Shown here: one piece after another, positions 7,097-18,200 of the stretch
Layout of the letters: every line of letters starts with the position of its first letter
How positions within the stretch are numbered: the stretch's first letter is position 1
Origin: Verrucomicrobiota bacterium
Lineage (GTDB): Bacteria > Verrucomicrobiota > Verrucomicrobiia > Opitutales > Opitutaceae
Length of the DNA stretch: 64,000 bases
Reading direction: 5' to 3'
Assembly (NCBI GenBank): GCA_030604905.1
Contig: JAUVVA010000001.1
Span: 1-64,000 of the forward strand
The notes under the pieces: generated by a model
Databases searched by the model: none
What the model saw: the letters and a program-made list of their open reading frames with translations, nothing else
What the model was told of the DNA's origin: nothing
Translations under genes and position numbers: made by a program

Positions 7097-10000
7097 ATGA
7101 AACTCCCCCCATTCCCCCGCCTGTTTGCCGCGCTCGCCGCCGCCGCGCTGGCTCCGCTCGCCTCGGGCGGCATCCTCTACCTCCAGGACTTCGGCCGTGA
7201 AAACGACGCCGTGAACGACAACCACCAGGAGCGGCTCAACCACAGCACGGTCTACGACAACACCAATCCCGCCTCCTACCACTGGTTCGCCTACCACGGG
7301 CGGCCCGGCGTCGTCGAAAACATCAGCACCAACCCCTTCCCCTCGAGCAACAGCGGCCGCACCCGCGTGCGCCACCTCGTCGGCACGCCGATCGACGCGG
7401 TGAAGACGCCCAACGCCAGCGGCCCCGCCCAGGGCTCGCAGGGCCGGGGCTTCGTCCATGTGCAGACGACCGGCGCGTCCGCCGCGGCGGCGAACGACAT
7501 CTTCCTCTTCACCGAGCTGCGCGACACCTTCGCGGTCTCCGGTCAGCTGCCTCCCCAGGCCCGGCGCAGCGAGTTCAACGCCGCCGTGGCGGCCGGCGGC
7601 GGCGCGGGCAATCTCACCGCCCGCTGGCGCGGCGGCGTGGGCCACACCAGCACCACCCAGCGGCTCGCCGTGCGCGTGGACGATGCCTGGTTCGTCACCA
7701 GCGGGCACGCGGCCACCTTCACGCAGACCTGCACCGAGGCCGACTTCGCCCAGAAGGCCGTCGTGCACGAGGTGCGCCTCGGCGAGGCCCAGTGGCTCCC
7801 GCTCACCATCATCGGCGGTCTCGCGCCCGGCAACGGCGCCCCCTCCGCGTTGCCCGCCGGCGAGATCTCCGGCTTCGGCGTCTACGCCACGATCACCGCG
7901 ACCAGCGGCAGCGATGTCTTTGTCGACACCTTCGAGATGGAGCTGCCCGCGGCCGCGGGCACCGGCTACTCCTGGGGCAATGTTCGCATCGGCGGCGGCG
8001 GCTTCGTGACCGGACTCGTCGTGCACCCCACCGAGCCGAACCTGATCTACATCCGCACCGACATCGGCGGCTGCTACCGCTGGGATCCGGTAGCGGAAAA
8101 ATGGATACCGCTGATGGACGCCATCGGCTGGGAGGAGAGCAATCTCTACGGGATCGACGGCATCGCGCTCGACCGCTCCAACCCCGACCTCGTCTACGTC
8201 GCCGCGGGAAAGTATTCCTGGGGCTCGCCCTCCGACGTGCTGAAATCGACCGATCGCGGCGCCACCTGGCAGCGCACCGGGCTCAACAAACTCTTCGGCG
8301 GCAACCAGGGCGAGCGCTGGGCCGGCGAACGCGTCGCGGTGGATCCGCACCACGGGGCCCGCGTCATGGCTGGCACGCTGCAAGACGGTCTCTGGATCAG
8401 CACCGACGCCGCCGCCACCTGGCACAAGGCGCCGCTACCGGCCGTCACCGAGGGCAAACGCATCAACACCGTGTTCTTCGACCCGCGGCCCGGCGCGGCC
8501 GGCGTCGTGTATGTCGGGGTGAAGGGCGCCGGTCTGTTTCGCTCGACCGACGCCGGCCTGAGCTGGAGCGCCATGGCGGGCTCGCCGCCTACGCCGCACC
8601 GGATCGCGCTCGACGCCGGGGGCGTGCTCTTCGTCACCGCGACCAACGGCGCGTTCAAACTCGTCGGCTCCACCTGGGTGGACATCTCCCCGCAGGCCAA
8701 CGGACCTCACTCCTACAACGGCCTCTCCGCGCATCCGAGCATCCCCGGCCGCGTGCTCGTCACGCGCTATTGGAGTGGCTTTAACAACTTCATCTACCTG
8801 AGCAACGACGGCGGCTCCTCCTGGACGCACCTCAATCCCTCCGCGAGCGAGGTGAACCAGGAGAAGTATGACGTCCTCTGGGCGCCGAGCGGCCACTTCG
8901 CCTCCGCCGTCTCGTCGATCACCTTCGATCCCCACCAGCCCTCGCGCGTCTGGATGACGGATTGGTATGCGACCTGGCGCGCGCCCGACATCGGCCAAAA
9001 CCTCTGGCAGCGGCTCACCCAGGGCCACGAGGAGATCGTGACCTTCGATCTCATCAGCACGCCCACCGGCGCGCCCCTGCACAGCGTGGTCGCCGACGTG
9101 GCGGGCTTTCGCCACACCGACTTCAGCACCTCGCCCGCCGCCCGTTCCTCCACGATGCAGGACATGCTCTCGATCGACTGGGCGGAGAACAACCCCAACC
9201 GGCTCGTGCGCACCGGCGGTCGTTCGGGGCTCAAGGATAGCAACGAACAAATCATCTACGCCCCCTCCGGCTATTCCAATGACAACGGCCTCACCTGGAC
9301 CGATTTTCCCAGCCAGATCGGCACCGGCGGGCGCATCGCCATCTCGGCCGACGGCACGCGCATCGTCTGGTTGCCGCGCGGCACCACGCCCCGGGTCTCG
9401 ACCAATCTCGGCGCCTCCTGGCAAAACTCCAGCGGCGCCCTTGCGACCAGCATCAACGACATCTGGGATTGGCGCCAGCCGCTCGCGGCCGACCGGGTGG
9501 ATTCGAACAAGTTCTACTATTACCAGGCCGGGCGTTTCTATCGCAGCGACAACGGCGGCCTCAACTGGACCCAGGTCGCGACCCTCCACAACGACCACGG
9601 TGTCTACATGAAGACCGTGCCCGGCCAGGCCGGCGGCGTGTGGGTGAGCCTCAACAACCGCGGCCTCTTCCGCTCCTCCGACGGGGGCTCCACCTTCACC
9701 AAGCTGCCCGAGATCTCCCAGTCCAAGCTCTTCGCCTTCGGTCGCGCCCCCTCGGCCGGCGCTCCCCCCGCCGTCTTCATCCAGGGCGTGGTCAACGGAG
9801 TGGCGGGCATCTTCCGCTCGGACGACTTCGGCACGAGCTGGACCAGGATCAATCCCGACAACTTCCTCGCCGGCAACAGCCCCAACGCGATGGAGGGCTG
9901 CCGCCAGGTCTGGGGCCGCGTCTACATCGGCACCAACGGCCGCGGCATCTACGTCGGCGAGAGCCCCTCCGGCCCCCCGCTGGTCTCCGCCACCAGCTCT

Positions 10001-10624
10001 CCGGCCGAGGCGGGCAGCGTCGCCGTCCACTCCTCCCCCGACGCCACCGGTTCCTCCACGCTTACCGCGATTCCCCGCCCGGGTTACCTCTTCACCGCTT
10101 GGAGCGGCGGCGTGGAGGGTGCCGCCAATCCCCTTACGCTGAGCGTCGCGGGTCCAACCGAGATCGTGGCCCACTTCAGTCCCGACCTCCGCGACTCCGA
10201 TGGCGACGGCCTGAGCAACCACGCCGAGATCACGATCCACGGCACCGACCCGCAGCTCGCCGACACCAGCGGCGACGGCATCAAGGACGGCGACAAGGTG
10301 GCGCTCGGGCTCGATCCGCTCAAAAACGACTCCGCGCTCGTCGCCTACTTCGGCACGCGGGCCGATCTCTACCCGCACTTCTACACGCTCGACGATCTGG
10401 CCACGCTCGCGCTCACCCAGCCCTTGATCTTCCACTCGCCCGACTCGGGCGGCTACGCGCTGCGCCTGGGCCTTCAGGTCTCCCTCGACCTGCAAAGCTG
10501 GACACCGCTCCCGCTCAGTCCCGAGCGCATGAGCCTCACCACGGGCGGCGAGCTCGAGCTCGTGGTCGACATGCCGGCCGGAGTGCACGCCAGCTTCTAT
10601 CGCCTTCAAGCCGGTCCCAACTGA
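7097..10624 (+). CDS. Multidomain GH74 xyloglucanase
   Basis: This is a 1175-residue secreted enzyme expected to cut the beta-1,4-glucan backbone of xyloglucan. The signal peptide is MKLPPFPRLFAALAAAALAPLASG. Residues about 25-285 form an extra beta-rich domain. The double seven-bladed propeller follows (about 295-965), with many BNR-type blades (RSTDAGLSW, SNDGGSSW). Both family aspartates are present: D322 in IRTDIGGCYRW and D667 in VVADVAGFRH. After the propeller come an InlB/bacterial-repeat-like domain (LTAIPRPGYLFTAWSGG), calcium-type DSDGDGLSNHAEI repeats, and a C-terminal module ending ASFYRLQAGPN. That ending resembles the one just before the SGNH domain at the window edge. It leads a run of four plus-strand secreted glycan proteins. 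Confidence 0.9.
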   Translation: MKLPPFPRLFAALAAAALAPLASGGILYLQDFGRENDAVNDNHQERLNHSTVYDNTNPASYHWFAYHGRPGVVENISTNPFPSSNSGRTRVRHLVGTPIDAVKTPNASGPAQGSQGRGFVHVQTTGASAAAANDIFLFTELRDTFAVSGQLPPQARRSEFNAAVAAGGGAGNLTARWRGGVGHTSTTQRLAVRVDDAWFVTSGHAATFTQTCTEADFAQKAVVHEVRLGEAQWLPLTIIGGLAPGNGAPSALPAGEISGFGVYATITATSGSDVFVDTFEMELPAAAGTGYSWGNVRIGGGGFVTGLVVHPTEPNLIYIRTDIGGCYRWDPVAEKWIPLMDAIGWEESNLYGIDGIALDRSNPDLVYVAAGKYSWGSPSDVLKSTDRGATWQRTGLNKLFGGNQGERWAGERVAVDPHHGARVMAGTLQDGLWISTDAAATWHKAPLPAVTEGKRINTVFFDPRPGAAGVVYVGVKGAGLFRSTDAGLSWSAMAGSPPTPHRIALDAGGVLFVTATNGAFKLVGSTWVDISPQANGPHSYNGLSAHPSIPGRVLVTRYWSGFNNFIYLSNDGGSSWTHLNPSASEVNQEKYDVLWAPSGHFASAVSSITFDPHQPSRVWMTDWYATWRAPDIGQNLWQRLTQGHEEIVTFDLISTPTGAPLHSVVADVAGFRHTDFSTSPAARSSTMQDMLSIDWAENNPNRLVRTGGRSGLKDSNEQIIYAPSGYSNDNGLTWTDFPSQIGTGGRIAISADGTRIVWLPRGTTPRVSTNLGASWQNSSGALATSINDIWDWRQPLAADRVDSNKFYYYQAGRFYRSDNGGLNWTQVATLHNDHGVYMKTVPGQAGGVWVSLNNRGLFRSSDGGSTFTKLPEISQSKLFAFGRAPSAGAPPAVFIQGVVNGVAGIFRSDDFGTSWTRINPDNFLAGNSPNAMEGCRQVWGRVYIGTNGRGIYVGESPSGPPLVSATSSPAEAGSVAVHSSPDATGSSTLTAIPRPGYLFTAWSGGVEGAANPLTLSVAGPTEIVAHFSPDLRDSDGDGLSNHAEITIHGTDPQLADTSGDGIKDGDKVALGLDPLKNDSALVAYFGTRADLYPHFYTLDDLATLALTQPLIFHSPDSGGYALRLGLQVSLDLQSWTPLPLSPERMSLTTGGELELVVDMPAGVHASFYRLQAGPN

Positions 10625-10698
10625 TCCACTGGGGCGGCGCTTCGCGAAATCGCCGTCTCCCGTTCTACTTTCTCCCCCTTCCGCCAAGCCCTTCCCCT

Positions 10699-12936
10699 AT
10701 GCAAAAACGTCCTGCCCTGCTCGGCGGCTCACGCGCGCTCCCCGGCGCCGTGGCCGCATTCCTGATCGCCCTCCTCCCGGCGCACGCCGCGTCGGCGGCC
10801 GCCTCGCGCCCGGGCGCGTCCGGCGCGTCGGTCGCCACGCCCGGCGCGCCGGCCGCGGATCTGGCCGCCACGCCCGACTACCGTCGCTCCGGCGGCTGGG
10901 TGTCCTCGCGCATCGGCGGGGGCGGTTATCTGCAACACGTCGTCTTCGCGCCCTCGAACCGCGAGGTCGTTTACCTCACCGTGGATGTCGGCGGCATCTA
11001 CCGCAGCGACGACGGCGGCCTCACCTGGAACATGCGCCACGCCGGCCTGCCGCAGGAGGTGGGCGGCGCGGCGGTGCGCGGCGCGGTGGTCGATCCGCAA
11101 AATCCCGACATCGTCGTCGTCGCCGTCGGCAGCCAGTGGGGCCGTGCCCTCGGCCTCTACCGCACCGAAAACGGCGGCCGCACCTGGGCGCGCGTGGCCG
11201 ACGGGCTCTTCTACGGCAACGAGCCGCAGCGCGCCTGGGGCCACATCCTCCACTGGCCGACCCACGGCTCCGGCAAGCGCCTCTACGCCGCCTCCGCCGG
11301 CAGCGGTTTCCTCGTGAGCGAAGATTCCGGCAAGACTTGGTCGAAGCGCGGCGACCTGGACCGCGTGAATCCCGTCGCGATGGTCGTGGACTCGCGCAAC
11401 CCCGACCGACTCTGGCTCTCCGCCCACGCGTGGAAGCCCTACAACCGCGACCGCCTCGAGGGCGGCTTTTTCTACAGCGCCGACGCCGGCCGCACCTGGG
11501 CGCGCCGCGAGGGCGATTCGCCGATCACGATGGTGCAGCACCCGCGCCAGCCCGACACCGTGCTCGGCGTCTTCGGCGGCACGCCCGCCATCCGCGCCTC
11601 CTCCGACCAGGGCCGCAGCTGGAGCGGCTGGGCCGAGGGCCTGCCCGACGTGGACCGCCACGGCGACTCCGTCTCCGACCGTCGCTTCCAATCGCTCGCG
11701 CTCGGGCCCGACTTTGTGCTCACCGCCTCGCAGCGCGGCACGAGGTGGCGCCGCGAGCTCGACGGCGGCCCCTGGCGCCGCGTGCCCCGCGAGCACGTGC
11801 GGCAAACGGGCGAGGGCGAGCGTTGGTTCGCGCTCTACGAGACGCGCTTCGACCGGCTCGGCGCCGCGCTCGGCTTCATCAAGGTGCACCCGGAGAATCC
11901 GCGCCGCTGGTTCTTCACCGACTGGTATGCGCTCTACCGCAGCGACGACGAGGGCGCCAACTGGACCATGACCATCGACGGCATCGAGGTGACCGTGATC
12001 CACGCCTTCATCCCCGATCCCAAGAACCCGGACCGCGTCTTCCTCGGCATGGCCGACAACGGCCTCTTCGTCTCCGAGGACGGCGGCCGCAGCTACCAGA
12101 TCATCCCGCTCGCGGCCGACGTGAAGGCCATCGAGATCAGCGGTGGCCCGCGCCCGCGCGTCTTCGCCACCGGCGGCAAGACTTCCGGCGCGCAAAACAT
12201 CCGCGAGATCTTCTGGGCCGACCTCGACCAGGTGCGCGGCGAGTGGACGCGGGTGGAGAAGCGCGGCGTGTTGCCCGACGGCGAGGACAACCGCTCGCAC
12301 TCCCTCGCGGCCAACCCGCTCCGTTCCGGAGAGATTCTCGTCGGCTACTCCGGCCCGGTGGGCGAGGGCAGGGGCGGCGTCTATCGCTCCACCGACAACG
12401 GCGACACCTGGCGCTGGTTTGGCCAGGGCCTGCCGGAGGGGCGCAACCTTATCACCGGCCAGCCCTGGAACACCGGCCGCGAAGTCGCGCTCAACGCCCG
12501 CGGCACCGCGGTGGTGAGCGGCGGCGACGTGCTCTTCGTGCGTGCCGCCGGAGCCTCGGCCTGGTCGCGGCCGGCCTCGGCTCCCTCGGGCCGCATCGGC
12601 TCGGTCGTGGCGTCCGCGACGGAGGACGGCGCCTTCTACGCGGCGACCGACCGCGGCCTTTGGCGCAGTCGCGACGAAGGAGCGAACTGGGAGCAGGTGC
12701 GGGAGGGCGCGGCCCGTCACCTCGCCACCGATCCGCGGCGCGCCGGGCGCGTGGTGGCCAGCCTCGCCGACGGCATCGTGTTGAGCGACGACGGCGGCGA
12801 CACCTGGGTGCGCCTCTCGGACGATCTCCCGCGCCGCCACTTCCCCTACCTCGGTCTCATCGGCCAAGACGGCATCGTGGTCGGCACCGACGGCACCGGC
12901 GCCTTCCGCGCCGATCTGCGCGATGTGAAGCCCTGA
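10699..12936 (+). CDS. GH74-like BNR beta-propeller protein, divergent
   Basis: This 745-residue secreted protein is built almost entirely of BNR/sortilin-like blades (YRSDDGGLTW, YRTENGGRTW, VSEDGGRSYQ). The signal peptide is AVAAFLIALLPAHAASAA, starting at ATG 10699; the longer ORF upstream is antiframe to the GH74 gene. It keeps the first GH74 aspartate (D96 in LTVDVGGIYRS). It has GMADNGLFVSEDG where GH74 enzymes have GDVGGF.H, so activity on xyloglucan is likely but not certain. It lacks the extra modules of its upstream neighbour, 74 bp away, and is probably a divergent paralogue with another glucan specificity. A strong hairpin follows it at 12962. Confidence 0.78.
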   Translation: MQKRPALLGGSRALPGAVAAFLIALLPAHAASAAASRPGASGASVATPGAPAADLAATPDYRRSGGWVSSRIGGGGYLQHVVFAPSNREVVYLTVDVGGIYRSDDGGLTWNMRHAGLPQEVGGAAVRGAVVDPQNPDIVVVAVGSQWGRALGLYRTENGGRTWARVADGLFYGNEPQRAWGHILHWPTHGSGKRLYAASAGSGFLVSEDSGKTWSKRGDLDRVNPVAMVVDSRNPDRLWLSAHAWKPYNRDRLEGGFFYSADAGRTWARREGDSPITMVQHPRQPDTVLGVFGGTPAIRASSDQGRSWSGWAEGLPDVDRHGDSVSDRRFQSLALGPDFVLTASQRGTRWRRELDGGPWRRVPREHVRQTGEGERWFALYETRFDRLGAALGFIKVHPENPRRWFFTDWYALYRSDDEGANWTMTIDGIEVTVIHAFIPDPKNPDRVFLGMADNGLFVSEDGGRSYQIIPLAADVKAIEISGGPRPRVFATGGKTSGAQNIREIFWADLDQVRGEWTRVEKRGVLPDGEDNRSHSLAANPLRSGEILVGYSGPVGEGRGGVYRSTDNGDTWRWFGQGLPEGRNLITGQPWNTGREVALNARGTAVVSGGDVLFVRAAGASAWSRPASAPSGRIGSVVASATEDGAFYAATDRGLWRSRDEGANWEQVREGAARHLATDPRRAGRVVASLADGIVLSDDGGDTWVRLSDDLPRRHFPYLGLIGQDGIVVGTDGTGAFRADLRDVKP

Positions 12937-12961
12937 GGCCGGCTGAGCCGGCTTGAGGCCG

Positions 12962-13007
12962 GGCCGCCCGCGCCGCTACCGCGGCGCGCGCGGCCTGTAG
13001 TTGTTTT
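12962..13007 (+). terminator. Terminator-like hairpin after the propeller gene
   Basis: GGCCGCCCGCGCCGC pairs with GCGGCGCGCGCGGCC (one mismatch) around TACC, and TGTAGTTGTTTT follows. It lies 25 bp past the stop of the gene at 10699-12936. The T tract is interrupted, so strength is uncertain. Confidence 0.6.
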
Positions 13008-13107
13008 GCCCCTTTTCCGTCTGCCGGCGCGCCGGCGGACGGGACGCGCCCGTGCGCGTGCATTCACCGGCGAATTCCTCGTCGGTTCTTCAACCCCAAC
13101 CCCCACC

Positions 13108-15009
13108 ATGAACCTGCCCCCAATCCTGGGCGCTCCTTTGTCGGGCGCCTTCCTTCGGGCTCGCCGTGTGGCTGGCGCCTGCGCGCTGGCCCTGTTCGCG
13201 GCCCTCGGCGTCTCGAGCGCCTCCGCCTACAACGAGCCCGTCGTGCCCAACGCCACTCCGGAGGCCCGCTCGGTGCTCCGTTACCTCTACGACATCTCCG
13301 GCACCAAGATCCTCTCCGGCCAGATGGGCGAGCGCTGGAGCCCCGCCAACACCGAGAACTACGTCCATGGCGTGATCGGCGCCTATCCCGCGCTCTACGG
13401 GATGGATTTCCTCTTCGAGGACTACACCGATTCCGGCAACAACCGACAGCGGGCCATAGACGCGGTCATTCACCGCTACAAGACCCAGAACGCCATCGGC
13501 ATGATGAGCTGGCATGCTGTGCCGCCGTGGAATCCGGAGAGCGGTGGCTGGAAGGCCATGCACGGCGAGAGTGCGCCCGCCTGGCGTATCGACAACATCC
13601 TCACGCCCGGCACGTCCGAGCACACCGAGTGGATGGCGCGGCTCGACAACATCGCCGGTTACCTGAAGCAGGCGCGGGACGCTGGCGTGCCCATCATCTG
13701 GCGCCCTTTCCATGAGATGAATGGCGGATGGTTCTGGTTCGGCAAGCAAGCGCGCTTTGCGGAGCTTTGGACGCAGATGTATCAGCGCTTCACCGTGCAC
13801 CACGGCCTGAACAATCTGCTCTGGTGCTACTCGCCCAACGCCCCCACCGGCATCACCTGGTCGATCTCGCAGTCGTATCCGGGGCATCAATACGTGGATA
13901 TCCTCGCCCTTGATCTCTACGAAGACCGCGGAAACACCTACAACACGACGCAATACAACAACCTCCTCGCGCTCGCCGAAGGCCGTCCCATCGGCCTGGG
14001 CGAGGTCGGGCGTCTGCCCGATGTGAACACGATCCTGCCGTCTCAGCCGCTCTGGGCCTTCTGGTGCGTGTGGAACGGCTACGAACGTCCCAACGGCGAG
14101 CCCGCCAATACCGACGAGCGCTACGCGAGCGTCTTCGGAAATCCTGCCGTCATCACCCGCGACCAGGTCGTGCTTCCCGCCCCCGACGCGCCTCCCTCCT
14201 CGGGGCTGATCACCAACGGCGGTTTTGAGAACAACCTCGCCTCGTGGACCATCACGCCCGGCACGGCCTCGGTCGTCACCTGGCCGGTGGCGAGCGGGAG
14301 CAAGGCGCTGCAGATCGGCAGCAGCTCCGTCTGGGGCTTCGCCCACCAGAACCCCGTCGGCTGGCAGGTCGGCACCACCTATCGTCTCACCGCCAAGGGT
14401 CGCATGGGCTCCGCCGGCGCCAGCTTCAAGGTCGGCTTCAAGGGCAACAACTTCGACCAGTCGCTGACCTTCTCGAGCACCAGCTACGAGCAGAAGCAGA
14501 TCGACGTCACCGTGCCCGCCGGCGCCACCTGGACGCAGGTTTACGTGAGCCGCGCCATCAGCTCGAACTACGGCTTCGCGGACGACATCTCGCTGACCGT
14601 GGCGCCGCCGAATCTGGTGACGAACGGCGGCTTCGAGGACAACCTGACGGGCTGGACGGTGGACAACAACAGCGCGGTCGTGGTCACCACGCCCGTCGCC
14701 TCCGGCGCCAAGGCGATGCAGATCGGCTCCACCTCGGCCTGGGGCTTCGCGCAGCGCGCGCCGAGCGGCTGGCAGGCGGGCGCGACCTACAAGCTCACCG
14801 CCTCGGGTCGCGTCACCTCCGGCACGGTGCGGGTCGGTTTTAAAGGAAACGGCTTTGATCAGTCGGTGACCTTCTCGACCACGGACTACGAGACGAAGGA
14901 GATCGTGGTCACGGTCCCCGCCGGCGCCACCTGGACGCAGGTCTATGTGAGCCGCGCCACCGGCTCCGGCTACGGCTACGTGGACGACATCGTGCTGCGG
15001 CGCGAATAG
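13108..15009 (+). CDS. GH26 beta-mannanase with two C-terminal CBMs
   Basis: This 633-residue secreted endo-beta-1,4-mannanase starts at ATG 13108. The signal peptide is RRVAGACALALFAALGVSSASA; the upstream ORF extension has none of this. The GH26 barrel covers residues about 36-365. The acid/base is E203 in WRPFHEMNGGWFWFG and the nucleophile is E299 in IGLGEVGRL. Two CBM4/9-like jelly-roll modules follow (about 370-500 and 508-633). Both begin (L)(I/V)TNGGFE(N/D)NL and are strongly alike, so they arose by internal duplication. It is the only mannan enzyme in a xyloglucan-rich region. A strong terminator follows at 15047. Confidence 0.92.
   Translation: MNLPPILGAPLSGAFLRARRVAGACALALFAALGVSSASAYNEPVVPNATPEARSVLRYLYDISGTKILSGQMGERWSPANTENYVHGVIGAYPALYGMDFLFEDYTDSGNNRQRAIDAVIHRYKTQNAIGMMSWHAVPPWNPESGGWKAMHGESAPAWRIDNILTPGTSEHTEWMARLDNIAGYLKQARDAGVPIIWRPFHEMNGGWFWFGKQARFAELWTQMYQRFTVHHGLNNLLWCYSPNAPTGITWSISQSYPGHQYVDILALDLYEDRGNTYNTTQYNNLLALAEGRPIGLGEVGRLPDVNTILPSQPLWAFWCVWNGYERPNGEPANTDERYASVFGNPAVITRDQVVLPAPDAPPSSGLITNGGFENNLASWTITPGTASVVTWPVASGSKALQIGSSSVWGFAHQNPVGWQVGTTYRLTAKGRMGSAGASFKVGFKGNNFDQSLTFSSTSYEQKQIDVTVPAGATWTQVYVSRAISSNYGFADDISLTVAPPNLVTNGGFEDNLTGWTVDNNSAVVVTTPVASGAKAMQIGSTSAWGFAQRAPSGWQAGATYKLTASGRVTSGTVRVGFKGNGFDQSVTFSTTDYETKEIVVTVPAGATWTQVYVSRATGSGYGYVDDIVLRRE
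14206..15003 (+). repeat. Tandem CBM duplication inside the mannanase gene
   Basis: Two copies of a roughly 390-bp unit lie in line (about 14206-14605 and 14614-15003). Shared words include GGCGCCACCTGGACGCAGGT and GGCTGGCAGG. The encoded modules are both carbohydrate-binding jelly rolls, so the duplication should raise binding avidity. Confidence 0.75.
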
Positions 15010-15046
15010 CATCGCCCGCTCGCCACCCGGCGACTCGTTGGCCCCC

Positions 15047-15096
15047 AGGGCGCGCTTCCCGCTTCATGCAGGCGGGCAAGCGCGCCCCTTTTTTTT
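15047..15096 (+). terminator. Strong Rho-independent terminator
   Basis: GGGCGCGCTT(C)CCGC pairs with GCGGG(C)AAGCGCGCCC around TTCATGCA and is followed by eight T residues. It lies 38 bp after the mannanase stop and is the clearest terminator in the window. Confidence 0.92.
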
Positions 15097-15152
15097 GTGC
15101 CACCGCCGCGTCGGTCTGCGCCGCGTTGGCCGACGGCCCCGCGCGCTCGTCG

Positions 15153-15166
15153 GGCAACGTCTTGCC
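15153..15166. promoter_or_regulatory. Putative LacI operator (class A, site 1)
   Basis: GGCAACGTCTTGCC is an imperfect 14-bp palindrome differing in two bases from the perfect site at 22113-22126. It lies between the mannanase terminator and the propeller gene at 15294, about 130 bp before its start. Confidence 0.5.
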
Positions 15167-15293
15167 GAAACTCGGCTTCGTCGTTCTTCGCGCGGAAGCG
15201 AAGCGCGCCTAGAGGTGACGCCGCGAGCTTTGCTCGTGCTCTGCCGCGTCAACCTCAACCCCCTCCCGCTCACCCCGCGGGTGCTTCCCCGAC

Positions 15294-18200
15294 ATGAACA
15301 GAACCCATTCCCCTTCGCGTGACGGCGCTTCGTGCGCCCTCCGCTTTTTGCGCTCCGCGCTCTTCCGGTTCCTTCCGCTCCTTCTGCTGCCGGCGCTCGC
15401 GCTCCGCGCGCAGAGCGCCCTCCAGTGGCAAGCCCTGCAAGAGCCGGGCGTCGGCGGCTGGGTGACCTCGGTCGCCTACAGCCCCCACAACAGCTCGGTC
15501 GTCCTCGTGGCCGGCGACATGCTCGGCATCGGCCGCTCCACCGACGCCGGCTCCACCTGGCGGCGCACATCCGACGGGCTCAACGGCTACGAGATCGCCG
15601 AGTTCACCTTCCACCCCTCGCAGACATCCACCGTCTGGGCCGCCACGATGGAGGGCCCCTACAAGAGCACCGACGCCGGCCTCACCTGGACGCTCAAGGA
15701 CTCCGGCCTCCCCATAAAAGTCTGGGGCGAGTATCACCGATCAGTCCAAAAAATCCTGATCGATCCAAAGAACTCCAACCGCCTGCTCGCTTTCGCCGGC
15801 AACCGCCGCGACTTCAAGCCCGAGAGGCTGCGCAACACCGGCGCCGTCTGGGTGAGCACCAACGGCGGCGAATCCTGGTCACTGCTTTCGCGTATCGACC
15901 CCGCCAATACAGGCCCCGGCCGCAACGTGCGCTCCGCCGTCTATGCCGCGGGCTCCGGCTCCACCACGCTCTACGCCGCCGTAGGCGGGATGCGGGTGAT
16001 GCGCTCCACCGACGACGGCGCCACCTGGCACGCGCGCAGCAACGGCCTGCCCTCCGGCGTCACCGTGCACGCCCTCGCCGCGCACCCGACGCAGCCCGGC
16101 ACGCTCTGGGCCGCCCTCTCCGACGGCCAGCGGGTTTACAAGACCACCGACGGCGGCGCCAATTGGTTCGCCAGCGGCTCCGGCATGCCGACTTCCGGCA
16201 CCGTGACCTCCCTCGCCGTCGCCGCCAACGGCAGCCTGCTCGTCGCCACCAACAGCAAGGAGCACAGCATCCACCGCTCGAACGACGGCGGCGCCTCCTG
16301 GTCGCGAGTCAACGCGGGCGTGGACGAGCCCTATTTCTGGTCGATGACGGTAAACTACGCCGCCATCCGCCCCGGCCAAAACGCCGAGGTGATCGCCGTC
16401 TCCAATGTCTCGATCTTCCGCTCCACCAACTTCACCGCGACCACGCCCGGCTCGGTGACGTGGACCGACACCTCCGCCTATCGCCCCGTCGGCGCCGCCG
16501 CCGCCCACTGGCGCAGCCGCGGCTTCAGCGGCCTCGTCGGAAACAAGGTCACCTTCAACCCCTTCAATCCGAATATCTCCGTCCTCTCCGCGATGGACGA
16601 CGGCAAGGTGCTCGTCTCTCGCGACAATCAGATCACCTGGAAGGCGCGGCATCAAAACGTCACCGTTTACGACCATGGCTACGACGCCTCCTTCGCCGGC
16701 CCCGGCGGTTCGGTGGTCTATGCCGCGATCGGTCAGCATCCGAAGGATCGCCCGAACACCGGCCTCGTGAGGAGCAGCGACGGCGGCCAGACTTGGACGC
16801 AGGTCACCCGCCCGGCCGGCACCCAGGGGCACTGCTCGGCCGTCTATGCCAACCCCGCCAGTCCCGACCACGTGCTGGCGATCTATGACAACCGCCTCTT
16901 TCGCTCCACGACCGGCGGCGCCTCGTGGACCCAGATTCCGGTTTACCTCAACGGCAACCAAGTGACGAACCTCCAGGCCGTGACCGGCAACGGCTTCACC
17001 TCGGCTCCGACGGCCTATTACGTGGCCGGCCGCAGCGGTGCCTGGCGCTCCACCGACGGCGGGCTCACCTGGGCGATCATCAGTTCGCAGGGCATCGGCT
17101 CTGACGGCCAGGTGCGGCTCGCCATCTCGCCCGCCGCGCCGCACCTCGTGTATCGCGTGCTTTGGAACACCGCCAACGACAACACCAGCGGCATCGATCG
17201 CTGGAATAACAACAACTCCACCTGGACCTGGCTCTCCCGCAAATCCGGCAGCTCCCTCTCCTCGCAGTCGATCGCCAACATCTTCTGCGTCGCCATCGAT
17301 CCCATCGACGCCAACCGAATCGCCATCGCCACCAACGAGGATCCCTTCCACGACCGCTACGAGTTCTCGGGCGTCTGGCTGAGCGAGAACGGCGGCGCCT
17401 CCTTCGCGCAGCGCAACTCCGGTCTCGGCGTGCGCCGCTTGCGCTCGCTGGCCTTCTCGCCCGACGGCTCGCGGCTCGTCGCCGGCACCAACGGCGGCGG
17501 CTACTACACGGCCAACGTCGCCTCGCGTCCGGTGCGCCACGAGGCCGAGTTGCTCGCCATCGCCGGCAGCAGCGGCGACAACGCCTACACCGCGCCCGAG
17601 GCGCCGGCCAGCGGCGGGGCGGCCTTCTTCTACGCGAGCGACGCCGTCGGCGACCAGGTGACGCTCGGCCCGGTGCCGATATTCGCCGGTTCGCGCGAGG
17701 TCTCGGTCCGTTACAAGCGCTTCCACAGCCGCGGCATCATCCAGGTCTCGTGGAGCACCCACGCCAACGGCTCCTTCACCTCCCTCGGCACGATCGACAT
17801 GTATGGCGCGGAAACCTACCTCGAGGCCGCGCTGGGCTCGATCAACACCACGCACGGGGAGGTGTTCCTGCGCTTCCAGGTGGTCGGGAAAAACAGCTGG
17901 AGCTCCGGGCACACGATGGGCCTCGACCGCGTGTCCTTCACGCCCACCGGCTCGTCTTTCGCGAGCTGGGCCGCGGAGCGTTTCGACGCCGAGCAGCTCG
18001 CCGACGCCGCCATCTCCGGACCCGAGGCGACGCCCGATCACGACGGCGTGCCCAACCTCCTCAAATACGCCGTTGGCCTCGAGCCCGGCGTGCCCGCGTC
18101 CGCGTCGCCCCTGGTGCTGCTGCCCGCGGCGGAATCGGTCTTCGAGGCCCGGTTTCACCGCGCCCGCGCCGAGTTGCTCTACGAGGTCCTCGCCAGCGTC

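Noticed and set aside
6920-8425. N-terminal extension of the lipoprotein ORF to 837 residues
   Set aside because: The extension is antisense to the GH74 gene, and the lipoprotein signal starts at 6919.
8435-10687. 750-residue minus-strand ORF opposite the GH74 gene
   Set aside because: Its Gly/Val/His/Asp-rich sequence is typical of antisense frames, while the plus strand has an intact GH74 protein.
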